From Pseudomonas khorasanensis (GTDB taxonomy: Bacteria; Pseudomonadota; Gammaproteobacteria; Pseudomonadales; Pseudomonadaceae), in the NCBI RefSeq assembly GCF_014268505.2, contig NZ_JABWQP020000014.1, positions 54,441 to 118,440 on the forward strand: a DNA stretch of 64,000 bases, given 5' to 3'. Positions 43,044 through 51,873 of this stretch are shown here, piece after piece (the stretch's first letter is position 1; each line of letters starts with the position of its first letter). The position numbers and the translations under genes are program-made. The notes beneath the pieces were generated by a model. The model did not search any database, was not told where the DNA came from, and saw nothing but the letters and a program-made list of their open reading frames with translations.

Positions 43044-43074
43044 AAAAAAACCCGACTCAATGGTCGGGTTTTTT
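43044..43074. terminator. Bidirectional terminator after efp
   Basis: Stem AACCCGAC/GTCGGGTT with an A-run and a T-run on either side, 20 bases from the efp stop. It can also stop transcription from the esterase. Confidence 0.92.
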
Positions 43075-43094
43075 CTTTCCGCAAAAAGCAGTGC

Positions 43095-43664
43095 TTATTT
43101 AGCACGGCCTTTGTAGGAGCCGCCTTCGCGGGTGTCGATTTCGATCTTGTCACCGATTTCGATGAAGTCAGCAACTTGCAGCTCAGTACCGTTGCTCAGC
43201 TTGGCTGGCTTCATGACTTTGCCGGAAGTGTCACCGCGAGCCGAACCTTCGGTGTAGTCAACTACGCGCACGATGGTGGTCGGTAGCTCTACGGAAACCA
43301 GACGCTCTTCGAAGAACACGGCTTCGCAAACGTCGGTCATGCCTTCTTCAACGAAAGGCAGAACGCTTTCGATGTCTTCGGCGTTCAGCTCGTACATGGT
43401 GTAGTCAGTGGTGTCCATGAACGTGTAAGTGTCGCCGCTGATGAACGACAGGGTCGCTTCTTTGCGATCCAGGATCACGTCGTCCAGCTTGTCGTCCGCA
43501 CCGTAAACGGTTTCGGTCTTGTAACCGGTCAGCAGGTTCTTCAGCTTGGTCTTCATGATCGCGCTGTTACGGCCCGACTTGGTGAATTCAGCTTTCTGAA
43601 CCAGCCAAGGATCGTTGTCGATACGGATCACGGTACCGGGTTTGAGTTCTTTACCAGTTTTCAT
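43095..43664 (-). CDS. efp: Elongation factor P
   Basis: Ribosomal factor that rescues stalling at polyproline. The protein is 189 residues with three EF-P beta domains. The loop residue that is modified is Arg32 (TKSGRNSA), as in P. aeruginosa, where it is rhamnosylated, rather than the Lys34 of E. coli. The matching enzyme gene earP lies directly upstream on the same strand, so the pair forms a functional unit. Confidence 0.97.
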   Translation of the reverse strand: MKTGKELKPGTVIRIDNDPWLVQKAEFTKSGRNSAIMKTKLKNLLTGYKTETVYGADDKLDDVILDRKEATLSFISGDTYTFMDTTDYTMYELNAEDIESVLPFVEEGMTDVCEAVFFEERLVSVELPTTIVRVVDYTEGSARGDTSGKVMKPAKLSNGTELQVADFIEIGDKIEIDTREGGSYKGRAK

Positions 43665-43712
43665 TGCGAATATCCGAATTTGGATGGGATTTACAAAAAT
43701 CTAGGCCGCGTA

Positions 43713-44855
43713 TCATATCCAATTTACATAAAACTGTACCAGCGCCGTGGCGAGATCCGCCTGCAAGGCCTGTTCCAGACACCATGCTTGGGCGTTCCCC
43801 TCTATCTCGGGCCAATGATTTCGCGCCGCCAGCCAGTGCTCGCCGATCGGTTGGCCTGCGTTCCACGCTCGCCATAGACCGTTCATCGCCTCAGCGGCGG
43901 CGGGCGAAAGGTCTTTTGTGTAGAGCGTGAGGAAAGCATCGAGCTTGTCCAGATGGATATCGTCGTCCTGCTGATAGATGTGCCAAAGCATCGGCCGCCC
44001 GGCCCATTGCGCCCGCACAAAGGAATCTTCGCCGCGCACCGCGTTGAAATCGCAGCACCATAGCAAATGGTCGTATTGGTCCTGACGCACGAACGGCAAC
44101 ACCTGCACGGTCAGCGACTGACGCACATGAATCGCGCCGACCGTCAGGGTTTCCGCGCCAAGCCAGCGCGCCACATCGCCAAGAATCCGGCCTTCCGGCA
44201 CCAGGAGATGCGTCGGCGTTGCAGCGGCCGCCAAGACGTCCAGCCAACTGGCCAGTCCGGCGTTTTCGTAAGCAAACAGCGAGATCATTTGCGCATCGGG
44301 CGCGGGATCAATGCCCAGGCCTTGCAGGAATTGTCGCTGCGCCGGCCGGTCCTGCTGAAACTGCCGACGCTGTTCGAGCAGTCCGCGTTCGCGCAGCAGG
44401 CCACCGGTTCCCGGCTTGAAGCCGGGGAAGAAGAAGAACTTCTGCACCGATTTGTATTTCACCGATGGCAAGCCGTGGCAGCCGGTGACCCAGTCCTCGG
44501 CGCTGAGATAGTCGAGATTGAGCCAGAGCGGCGGCGTTTCTCGCGCGGCCATGCTGTCCATATAGTCAGCGGGTAAGTGACAGGCGAACGCGGCAATGAC
44601 CACATCGGCGGCGTCCGCGTGCAGCCATTCGCTCGGCCAGTGACGCACTTCCACGCCCTGCTGCCATTGCTGCGCAAGATCAATGTCGATCTGCGGGCAG
44701 ATGCGCTCGAACGCGCGCAAATCGTCGACCCACAACCGCACCGGCAAGGCATGCTCGGCCACCAACTGCCGAGCGAGGCGCCAAGTCACGCCGATATCAC
44801 CATAGTTGTCGACCACGGTGCAGAAAATATCCCAGCGGGGTTTCACTTCCAGCAT
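43713..44855 (-). CDS. earP: EF-P arginine rhamnosyltransferase EarP
   Basis: Transfers rhamnose from dTDP-rhamnose to Arg32 of EF-P. It is 380 residues, a GT-B fold protein. The N-terminal part has WDIFCTVVDNYGDIGVTWRL (with the catalytic-region Asp) and the C-terminal part the nucleotide-sugar motif RGEDSFVRAQWAGRPMLWHI near 270-290. It is 48 bases upstream of efp on the same strand. Confidence 0.95.
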   Translation of the reverse strand: MLEVKPRWDIFCTVVDNYGDIGVTWRLARQLVAEHALPVRLWVDDLRAFERICPQIDIDLAQQWQQGVEVRHWPSEWLHADAADVVIAAFACHLPADYMDSMAARETPPLWLNLDYLSAEDWVTGCHGLPSVKYKSVQKFFFFPGFKPGTGGLLRERGLLEQRRQFQQDRPAQRQFLQGLGIDPAPDAQMISLFAYENAGLASWLDVLAAAATPTHLLVPEGRILGDVARWLGAETLTVGAIHVRQSLTVQVLPFVRQDQYDHLLWCCDFNAVRGEDSFVRAQWAGRPMLWHIYQQDDDIHLDKLDAFLTLYTKDLSPAAAEAMNGLWRAWNAGQPIGEHWLAARNHWPEIEGNAQAWCLEQALQADLATALVQFYVNWI

Positions 44856-44979
44856 GCCTTTCTCCCGTTGGCAAAAGCGTCGATTGTCCGCATAAATGCG
44901 CTCGCGAAGAAGAGCCGACGGCGATTAATCTTCGTGCGACAATCGCCGCTCGCCCGCAACCATCCGCCAGGAGGCCGCC

Positions 44980-45396
44980 ATGCCATACCGCCCGAATTCG
45001 CGTCGTCCCTTGCCTGTCCAGCTTAGCGCGCTGCATTTGACCGGCAGCATTGCGCTGGGCATCTGGCTGGGCTTCCTCGCCATTGCGCTGACCTGCTGGC
45101 TGCTTTCGCGTTTTGTGTTTGCCGAGCAACTGGCGCCCGTCGCACAGGCCGTGCAGCAGATGAGCAGTCCGCCTGCACCGGCGCCCGCTCAAGTGCAACC
45201 GGACATCCCGCCGCAGAGCCCGCTGTTCCAACAGTACGAAGAAAACCTGCGCAAGAACGAACAACAGATGCGCCTGGATCAGGCCCGCGCCAATTCGCGC
45301 AATGCGTCGAACCCAAAATGCCAGTTCTGGCTGCAACAGGACCAGACCGCGCCGACCGAAAAGAGCCGCGCCAACGTTTTGCAATTCTGTGATTGA
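44980..45396 (+). CDS. Conserved hypothetical membrane-anchored protein
   Basis: Protein of 138 residues that I cannot assign. One membrane helix (about 21-45), a Pro/Ala/Gln-rich linker (about 60-80), a charged region and two cysteines near the end (PKCQFWL and the penultimate residue). The layout suggests an inner-membrane anchor with a periplasmic disulfide-bonded tail. It ends immediately before the Gre-like gene (2 bases), so the two are co-transcribed. Confidence 0.75.
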   Translation: MPYRPNSRRPLPVQLSALHLTGSIALGIWLGFLAIALTCWLLSRFVFAEQLAPVAQAVQQMSSPPAPAPAQVQPDIPPQSPLFQQYEENLRKNEQQMRLDQARANSRNASNPKCQFWLQQDQTAPTEKSRANVLQFCD

Positions 45397-45398
45397 TC

Positions 45399-45881
45399 AT
45401 GAATAAACACACCGTCCACCAATTGATTCTCGACAGGCTGCGCATCGACCTCGATATCGCCGAACGCGCCGCGCAAACCGCTTACGAAACCGCGACCCAC
45501 GAAGAAAACATCGCCGAAAACAAATACGACACGCTGGGGTTGGAGGCGTCCTATCTGGCGGCCGGTCAGGCGAAACGGGTCGAGGAGATCCGTCAGTCAC
45601 TGGCGCTGTGCCAGAACCTGACGCTGCGCGCCTACGATGAACATCGCGGGATCGAGGTCGGCGCCCTGCTTGGCCTGGAAGACGAAAAGGGTCGGGAGCA
45701 ATGGCTGTTTCTGGCGCCGGATGCGGCGGGCCTGAAAGTCGATGTGGTGGGTCAGCCGATTACCGTCATCACGCCGCGCTCGCCATTGGGCAAAAGCCTG
45801 CTGGGCAAATTCGAGGGCGATGAGGTGGAGATTCTGGTGGCGGGCACCCGGCAACAGTTTGCTGTCACCGAGGTGCTCTGA
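45399..45881 (+). CDS. GreA/GreB-like transcription factor
   Basis: Protein of 160 residues with an N-terminal coiled-coil hairpin (about 10-75) and a C-terminal GreA/GreB FKBP-like domain (ITVITPRSPLGKSLLGKFEGDEVEI). The tip has acidic residues (KYDTLGLEASY), one residue out of register with GreA/GreB, so cleavage stimulation is uncertain. It may instead compete in the RNA polymerase secondary channel, as other Gre-like proteins do. A true greB is present at 58225-58722. Confidence 0.82.
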   Translation: MNKHTVHQLILDRLRIDLDIAERAAQTAYETATHEENIAENKYDTLGLEASYLAAGQAKRVEEIRQSLALCQNLTLRAYDEHRGIEVGALLGLEDEKGREQWLFLAPDAAGLKVDVVGQPITVITPRSPLGKSLLGKFEGDEVEILVAGTRQQFAVTEVL

Positions 45882-45890
45882 AGCGGATGC

Positions 45891-46865
45891 TTAGTGAACG
45901 GGCAGCTCGACGCCGTCGAACAGCTCTTCCAGCTCTTGTTTGTTGTGGCACTGAATGGCTTTGGCCATGACTTCGCGGGTCAGGTGCGGAGCGAATTTTT
46001 CGATGAAGTCGCACATGAAGCCGCGCAGAAAAGTACCGCGACGGAAGCCGATCTTGGTGATGCTCGACTCGAACAGCTCGCTGGCATCCAGCACCACCAG
46101 GTCGTTATCGAGTTTGGTATCGACCGCCATTTTCGCCACGATGCCCACGCCCAGACCTAGGCGCACGTAGGTTTTGATCACGTCGGCGTCGGCCGCGGTG
46201 AACACCACTTTTGGCGTCAGGCCGCGGTGACTGAAGGCTTCGTCGAGCTTCGAGCGGCCAGTGAAACCGAACACGTAAGTCACAATCGGGTATTCAGCCA
46301 GGGCTTCGAGAGTCAGCTTCGGCAGCTTCGTCAGCGGGTGGCCATGGGGAACGACCACGCAGCGGTTCCAGCGGTAGCACGGCATCATCACCAGATCGCC
46401 AAACAGCTCCAGCGCTTCGGTGGCAATGGCGAAATCGACGGTGCCGTCAGCGGCCATTTCGGCGATCTGCATCGGCGAGCCCTGATGCATGTGCAGGGCC
46501 ACGTCCGGGTATTGCTTGATGAAATTGCTGATCACCGGCGGCAGCGCATAACGCGCCTGGGTGTGAGTGGTGGCGATCGACAGTGTGCCCTTCTTCTCGT
46601 TGGAGAATTCCTGGGCGATCTGCTTGATGCTTTCAACCTTGCGCAAAATCTCACCGGCGGTGGTGATGATTCGCTCGCCGGCCGGGGTGACGCGGGTCAA
46701 GTGCTTGCCGCTGCGGGCAAAGACTTCGACGCCCAGTTCATCTTCCAGCAGGCGGATCTGTTTACTGATGCCCGGTTGCGAGGTGTACAGGCTTTGGGCG
46801 GTAGCGGAAACGTTGAGGTCGTGGTGCGCCACTTCCCAGATGTAGCGCAATTGTTGAAGCTTCAT
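45891..46865 (-). CDS. cysB: Transcriptional regulator CysB
   Basis: LysR-family master regulator of sulfur assimilation. The protein is 324 residues, starting MKLQQLRYIWEVAHHDLNVSA, with helix-turn-helix SQPGISKQIRLLEDELG and the CysB co-inducer domain (IATTHTQARYALP, the sulfate/N-acetylserine pocket, near 100). Both match the CysB subfamily closely. It is followed by no terminator I can see and is preceded on the same strand by the universal stress gene. Confidence 0.95.
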   Translation of the reverse strand: MKLQQLRYIWEVAHHDLNVSATAQSLYTSQPGISKQIRLLEDELGVEVFARSGKHLTRVTPAGERIITTAGEILRKVESIKQIAQEFSNEKKGTLSIATTHTQARYALPPVISNFIKQYPDVALHMHQGSPMQIAEMAADGTVDFAIATEALELFGDLVMMPCYRWNRCVVVPHGHPLTKLPKLTLEALAEYPIVTYVFGFTGRSKLDEAFSHRGLTPKVVFTAADADVIKTYVRLGLGVGIVAKMAVDTKLDNDLVVLDASELFESSITKIGFRRGTFLRGFMCDFIEKFAPHLTREVMAKAIQCHNKQELEELFDGVELPVH

Positions 46866-46978
46866 ATCAATCCCTCAAAGCAGGTAGACGCCACGGGCAT
46901 CAGCGACGGTATATAACTATATTAATGGTTCGAAGAATAAATCTAGAACTTTTTTATCAAAACGCCATTATTCCTGAT

Positions 46979-47482
46979 TCAGCGATCTTCCCGGCGCCGA
47001 CGCTCCATCAACGGCACCAGATAAACCGGCACTTTGGCCAATTGCAGGACCCGCGCCGCCGTGCGCCCCAACGGCGTTTCTGCGCCCACCCCATGGCTAT
47101 GGCTGCCGACGATCACCAGATCGACCGAGAGTTTCTGCACCTGGTCGAGAATCACCTGCGAGGGATCGCCCTGCAGCACGCGCACCGCGCGAATGCGCTG
47201 CAGATCTGCCTCGCCCTCGCCCCCGAGCTCTTCACGAAAGCTGTCCAGCACCCGTTGTTCGATATTGGCGATGACTGTTTTCAGACCCTGACTATGGAAT
47301 TCGTTCAATGCCTGCTCGTCGAGATAGCTTTGCAGCACCGACTCGGCAAACAGTCCCATGGGTTCTACCGCATGCACCACGTAGAGATCGGCATTGAATG
47401 TTCGCGCCAACGCCAGGGCATGCTGCATCACGAACGGTGCGTAAAGACCGAGGTCGGTGGCATACAGCATTGAGCGAATCAT
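46979..47482 (-). CDS. Universal stress protein (UspA family)
   Basis: UspA-fold protein of 167 residues (MLYATDLGLYAPFVMQHALA at the start) with a probable ATP-binding loop VIVGSHSHGVGAETPLGRTAARVL near 125-147, the G-2x-G-9x-G pattern of nucleotide-binding Usp proteins. Usps support survival in stress and low oxygen. It is a single gene upstream of cysB on the same strand. Confidence 0.92.
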   Translation of the reverse strand: MIRSMLYATDLGLYAPFVMQHALALARTFNADLYVVHAVEPMGLFAESVLQSYLDEQALNEFHSQGLKTVIANIEQRVLDSFREELGGEGEADLQRIRAVRVLQGDPSQVILDQVQKLSVDLVIVGSHSHGVGAETPLGRTAARVLQLAKVPVYLVPLMERRRREDR

Positions 47483-47578
47483 GGGACCTCCTCACGTGCC
47501 GACTATGGCGGAGATGGATTCAGCTTAGCAGTGCCTTGACGAGTGCGACGTGCGACGCAACGCGCCGACCAAAGGGCT

Positions 47579-48484
47579 CTAAATCGACGGCTCGTTGCTG
47601 ATCCCGTGCGGCACATGGCCTGTCGCGACCACCTCACGGGCCAACTCGCAATGGCCGGTCTGGTCATCAAAGAACACGTCGGCGGCGAACGCTTCAAGGA
47701 ACGCCGATTTGGTCAGACCGCCGAGGAACAATGATTCATCGAGACGGATGTCCCATTCGCGCAGCGTGCGAATCACCCGTTCATGGGCCGGCGCCGAACG
47801 CGCAGTGACCAGCGCGGTGCGGATTGGGCAGTCCTCATCGGGAAACTCACGCTGCAACAGGTTGAGCGCCGCCAGAAACCCTTTGAACGGCCCGCCGCGC
47901 AACGGCTCACGCGCCGATTCCCGCTCCTTGGCTTGAAACGCCTCCAGTCCACCGGACTGATAGACGCGTTCGGATTCATCAGAAAAAATCACCGCGTCGC
48001 CGTCGAATGCGATACGCAATTCATCGCTGGCCGCGCGGCTGGCGCCACCGGACAAAATCGTTGCCGCCGCGAACCCGGCGTCCAGCGCTGCCCGGACGTC
48101 TTCGGCATGGGTCGAGAGAAACAGGTCGCAGCCAAACGCTTTCAGATACGGATAGGGACTGCGCCCGCCAACGAAGGCCGCGCGGGAAATCGCCAGCCCA
48201 TAATGGTGAATCGAATTGAATACGCGCAGTCCGGTGTCGGCGCTGTTGCGCGAGACCAGAATCACCTCGACCCGCGCACGGCCCAGGCGACTGTTCAGGT
48301 TCAGGAGTTTTTCCACCAGCGGGAATGCGTCACCCGGCGCGAGAATTTCGTCTTCGTGCTCGATCTGGTATTGCCGATAGGCTTCGACGCCGCTCGACAA
48401 ATAAATCTTGTGGCTTTCGCTCAGGTCGAACAAGGCGCGCGAGGAAATCGCCAGCACCAGTTTGTCATCGATGTTATTGGCCAT
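47579..48484 (-). CDS. 5'-nucleotidase (cN-I family)
   Basis: Cytosolic nucleotidase family protein of 301 residues that dephosphorylates nucleoside monophosphates. Recognisable segments are LAISSRALFDLSESHKIY near the start, FDGDAVIFSDESERVYQ near 165 and FFDDQTGHCELA near 277. ATG 48484 (MANNIDDK) is preceded by a GGGGGAAGG ribosome site. It is the last gene of a run with the PanE-like and thioredoxin genes. Confidence 0.88.
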   Translation of the reverse strand: MANNIDDKLVLAISSRALFDLSESHKIYLSSGVEAYRQYQIEHEDEILAPGDAFPLVEKLLNLNSRLGRARVEVILVSRNSADTGLRVFNSIHHYGLAISRAAFVGGRSPYPYLKAFGCDLFLSTHAEDVRAALDAGFAAATILSGGASRAASDELRIAFDGDAVIFSDESERVYQSGGLEAFQAKERESAREPLRGGPFKGFLAALNLLQREFPDEDCPIRTALVTARSAPAHERVIRTLREWDIRLDESLFLGGLTKSAFLEAFAADVFFDDQTGHCELAREVVATGHVPHGISNEPSI

Positions 48485-48506
48485 GCCTTCCCCCAAAGCG
48501 ACCGAC

Positions 48507-49463
48507 TCAGGTATTGCGTCGGTCGATAAAACCCAGATGGCGATACAACGCCTCGATACGCGGCAACTCGCAGCCCGCCGCTTTCGCCGCCGCCAGTGGC
48601 CGGGCGTAAATCGCCTCCAGCTCCAGCGGGCGTTTGTGTAAAAAGTCGTGGTACATGCTCGGCCAGTAGTCGGGCATTTTCTCGGTCATGCTGAACAAAT
48701 ATTCGGCGTAGCCGGGCGCAATTTCGTATCCGCAGGCCTTGGCGCCCTGAACCACTTCAGCCATCAACGCCTGAATCGAAGTGCGGCTGTCGGCGTCGGC
48801 CATCAGTGCTGCGGTGCCCGCGCCCAGCAGCACCGAAAGTCCGTTGTAGGGAATGTTCCAGACCAGTTTCTGCCAGCGTGCCTGATGCAGGTTGGCCATT
48901 GCCTGGGAATCTATGCCCGCAGCGCGGAACAGTCCCGCGCCCTCCTCGACGATCGCCATGCGCGCTGCTTCATCAATGACCGGACCACTGTGGTAACCGA
49001 CGTTCACTGCGCCAAGAGCCTGATGGGTAATCTGCCCCGGACCGTCGCGGTTCACGCAGATCAGGCACAGACCGCCGAGCAGATGCAGCGAATCAGGCAG
49101 GAGCGGTCGCAGGTTGTCCTCGACATCCAGACCGTTCTGCAACAACAGCACTTTCGCATCGGGTTTGGCCGCTTGAATGATTGCTGGCGCCAGACCGGCG
49201 TTACTGGTGGTTTTCGTGCCGACCAACAGCCAGTCGCAGCGCGGCATGTCTTCGGCGACGCAATAAGCATTGGCCGGATCCAGCGTCAGCGGCCCGTGCA
49301 CCGCGCTGTTGACCTGCAAGCCGCGCTCCGCCACCGCCGAAAATTCACTGCGCAACAAAAAATGCACGTCGAAACCGGCGCGCGCCAGCATCACCCCGTA
49401 AAACCCACCGATTGCACCGGTGCCGATAATCCCCACCACCGGTTTGCTCACTGTCTCGCTCAT
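48507..49463 (-). CDS. panE: 2-dehydropantoate 2-reductase family protein
   Basis: NADPH-dependent ketopantoate reductase type, 318 residues. The Rossmann motif GIIGTGAIGGFYG is at 9-21; the catalytic Lys is in RWQKLVWNIPYN near 193. Pseudomonads carry several PanE-like paralogues, so a role in pantothenate synthesis is likely but not certain. The start overlaps the thioredoxin gene stop by 4 bases. Confidence 0.85.
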   Translation of the reverse strand: MSETVSKPVVGIIGTGAIGGFYGVMLARAGFDVHFLLRSEFSAVAERGLQVNSAVHGPLTLDPANAYCVAEDMPRCDWLLVGTKTTSNAGLAPAIIQAAKPDAKVLLLQNGLDVEDNLRPLLPDSLHLLGGLCLICVNRDGPGQITHQALGAVNVGYHSGPVIDEAARMAIVEEGAGLFRAAGIDSQAMANLHQARWQKLVWNIPYNGLSVLLGAGTAALMADADSRTSIQALMAEVVQGAKACGYEIAPGYAEYLFSMTEKMPDYWPSMYHDFLHKRPLELEAIYARPLAAAKAAGCELPRIEALYRHLGFIDRRNT

Positions 49464-49846
49464 GGCAACTCCTCTGCAATTCGACCCAGCGCCTGAGCCA
49501 CTGCCTGGTTGAGCTCGTCAACCGTCAGGCGGGTGTGCAGTGCGCCAAAGAACTCGCCGTCGCGCACCACAAACAGCGCCGGCAAATGAAACACCTGATA
49601 ACGCTCGACCAGCCCACCGTTGTCGCCGGCATCAATCCAGCACAGACGATCAATCGCCAGCGGCAGGCCCGGCAGGACCTCGCGGGCGTAGCGACAACTG
49701 GCGCAGCCGACGCTGGTGAAAATCACCAGCGAAACACCGCTCATCGCCAACAGACGCTGATCGGCGTCGAAGTCGGTCAGTTCGGTTTCGACCACTATAC
49801 TGGGGGAAGCCTTGTCAATTGGCCGACACAGGGAGTCTGTGCTCAT
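49460..49846 (-). CDS. Thioredoxin-family protein
   Basis: Thioredoxin-fold protein of 128 residues with redox site CASC in FTSVGCASCRYAREVLP near 46 and the cis-Pro motif HLPALFVVRDG near 90. It has no export signal. The ATG chosen (MSTDSLC) shares two bases with the ATG of the divergent PilZ gene; an in-frame ATG at 49858 would extend the overlap. It is co-transcribed with the PanE-like gene. Confidence 0.88.
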   Translation of the reverse strand: MSTDSLCRPIDKASPSIVVETELTDFDADQRLLAMSGVSLVIFTSVGCASCRYAREVLPGLPLAIDRLCWIDAGDNGGLVERYQVFHLPALFVVRDGEFFGALHTRLTVDELNQAVAQALGRIAEELP

Positions 49847-50288
49847 GGGACGTTTCATTCCTCATCCGGACGAAGTGCCGGTTGAATTGACGTTACTCAA
49901 GCCTGAATGTATTTCCAGACAACAGCTGCACACTATCAGCCTCGGCGGCATCGCTTGCAATTACCACCGCGCCTGGCGCCACGGCACCGCCTTGCAAGTG
50001 CGCATGCCTACGCTCAATGAAACACTCTGCTACCCGGGCTATGTGGCCTGGTGTCTGCGCCGCAAGAAAGGCTATCTGGTGGGCATCGCCTTCACGGATG
50101 AGCAGACCCTGTTCAGCGCGCGAATGGGTGAGCAGGTGTGTCAGATCGAACGTTATTACCGCATGCGGGACCGCCACGAAAATCTGCAGGATATTCAGGC
50201 GCTGGCCCTGCGATGGGTCGAGCAGCACGCCGAAGAATTCTCCCACGACAACCTGCGCAAGGCTTTTGCGCAGCCAGCGCTGGACTAA
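49845..50288 (+). CDS. PilZ-domain protein
   Basis: PilZ-like protein of 147 residues. The second half of the c-di-GMP signature is recognisable as ISLGGIACNY (normally D/NxSxxG), followed by beta strands GYVAWCLRRKKGYLVGIAF. The RxxxR half is absent from the expected place, so c-di-GMP binding is doubtful. The start codon overlaps the start of the opposite thioredoxin gene by two bases, with GGGAG about 9 bases upstream inside that gene. Confidence 0.82.
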   Translation: MGRFIPHPDEVPVELTLLKPECISRQQLHTISLGGIACNYHRAWRHGTALQVRMPTLNETLCYPGYVAWCLRRKKGYLVGIAFTDEQTLFSARMGEQVCQIERYYRMRDRHENLQDIQALALRWVEQHAEEFSHDNLRKAFAQPALD

Positions 50289-50417
50289 AGCACCGTTTGC
50301 CCATTGTCGAGCCGCGTCTGACGCGCTAAGGTTCGGCTCCCCCGACGCGCTAAATCTGCTGTGCTCCGCCGCGCGGGGATCGCTGGCGGCCGGCACCCGT
50401 GACCTGACGAGTAAACG

Positions 50418-51494
50418 ATGGCTGATTTACCGATCAACGACCTAAACGTCGCCTCTAACGAGACCCTGATCACTCCCGATCAGCTCAAGCGTGATATCCC
50501 CCTGAGCGACGCCGCCCTGCGCACCGTCACCAAGGGCCGCGAAGTCATTCGCAATATTCTCGATGGCACCGACCACCGTCTGTTCGTCGTGATCGGCCCC
50601 TGCTCGATTCACGATATCAAGGCTGCCCACGAATACGCCGATCGCCTCAAGGTGCTGGCGGAGGAAGTCTCCGACACCCTTTATCTGGTCATGCGTGTGT
50701 ACTTCGAGAAGCCGCGCACCACCGTCGGCTGGAAAGGCCTGATCAACGATCCGTACCTGGACGATTCGTTCAAGATTCAGGACGGCTTGCACATCGGTCG
50801 TCAGTTACTGCTCGACCTGGCTGAAAAAGGCCTGCCGACCGCCACCGAAGCCCTCGACCCGATCTCCCCGCAGTATCTGCAGGACCTGATCAGCTGGTCG
50901 GCCATCGGCGCACGTACAACCGAATCCCAGACCCACCGTGAAATGGCCTCCGGCCTGTCTTCGGCCGTCGGTTTCAAGAACGGCACCGACGGCGGCCTTA
51001 CCGTGGCGATCAACGCCTTGCAGTCGGTCTCCAGCCCGCACCGCTTCCTGGGTATCAACCAGGAAGGTGGCGTGTCGATCGTCACCACCAAAGGCAACGC
51101 CTACGGCCACGTGGTGCTGCGCGGCGGTAACGGCAAGCCGAACTACGATTCGGTCAGCGTCGCCCTGTGCGAGCAGGCGCTGAACAAGGCGAAGATCAAG
51201 CCGAACATCATGGTCGACTGCAGCCACGCCAACTCCAACAAGGACCCGGCCCTGCAACCGCTGGTGATGGAGAACGTTGCCAACCAGATCCTCGAAGGCA
51301 ACCAGTCGATCATCGGCCTGATGGTCGAAAGTCACTTGAACTGGGGTTGCCAGGCGATTCCAAAAGATCTCGCCGATCTGCAATACGGCGTGTCGATCAC
51401 CGATGCCTGCATCGACTGGTCCGCCACCGAGAACACCCTGCGCAGCATGCACGCCAAGCTCAAGGATGTTTTGCCGAAACGTCAGCGCACCTGA
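50418..51494 (+). CDS. aroF: 3-deoxy-7-phosphoheptulonate synthase, class I
   Basis: AroF/AroG/AroH-type DAHP synthase of 358 residues. Core motifs are FVVIGPCSIHD near 53, MRVYFEKPRTTVGWKGLINDP near 95, IGARTTESQTHREMASGL near 158 and MVDCSHANSNKDP near 262. Feedback class (Phe or Tyr) cannot be read safely; the symbol is given because the cysB neighbourhood resembles the Tyr-sensitive gene of P. aeruginosa as I remember it. A terminator follows. Confidence 0.93.
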   Translation: MADLPINDLNVASNETLITPDQLKRDIPLSDAALRTVTKGREVIRNILDGTDHRLFVVIGPCSIHDIKAAHEYADRLKVLAEEVSDTLYLVMRVYFEKPRTTVGWKGLINDPYLDDSFKIQDGLHIGRQLLLDLAEKGLPTATEALDPISPQYLQDLISWSAIGARTTESQTHREMASGLSSAVGFKNGTDGGLTVAINALQSVSSPHRFLGINQEGGVSIVTTKGNAYGHVVLRGGNGKPNYDSVSVALCEQALNKAKIKPNIMVDCSHANSNKDPALQPLVMENVANQILEGNQSIIGLMVESHLNWGCQAIPKDLADLQYGVSITDACIDWSATENTLRSMHAKLKDVLPKRQRT

Positions 51495-51512
51495 GTCTCG
51501 TTTTTCGGGCAT

Positions 51513-51543
51513 AAAAAAACGCCGGGCATTGCCCGGCGTTTTT
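51513..51543 (+). terminator. Rho-independent terminator after class I DAHP synthase
   Basis: Stem AACGCCGGGC/GCCCGGCGTT with an A-run and T-run, 18 bases past the stop. It may also serve the convergent GNAT gene. Confidence 0.93.
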
Positions 51544-51554
51544 GTGTGTGCGGT

Positions 51555-51836
51555 TCAGATCTTCGCGGCGCGGCGCTGATGGCGCTCCATGTAACGCTCG
51601 ACGTAGGAGCATGAAGGAATCACCGTGTAGCCCATCTCTTCGGCGTACTGCAGCGCGCGTTCGGTCAGCGCCGCAGCAATGCCACGACCGCGCAGGGCGT
51701 TGGGCACGAAGGTGCGATAGATATCCAGGGTCTGTTTGCCCAGATCCATATAGGTCAGGTAGGCACGATGACCGTCCACATTGGTCTCGAATTGATGACC
51801 AGCCTGGTCATGGTGGATGGACAACGCCTCGCTCAT
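51555..51836 (-). CDS. Small GNAT-like acetyltransferase (YidJ/YjdJ type)
   Basis: Short GNAT-fold protein of 93 residues with a reduced fold (LTYMDLGKQTLDIYRTFVP, then ALRGRGIAAALTERALQYA, the acetyl-CoA loop R-x-x-G-x-A). The substrate is unknown. The start MSEALSIHH has GAGGAG 8 bases upstream, which excludes the upstream extension. Confidence 0.85.
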   Translation of the reverse strand: MSEALSIHHDQAGHQFETNVDGHRAYLTYMDLGKQTLDIYRTFVPNALRGRGIAAALTERALQYAEEMGYTVIPSCSYVERYMERHQRRAAKI

Positions 51837-51873
51837 CACTACTCCTCGCGGGTCTTGGATTCTGACCCCTACC

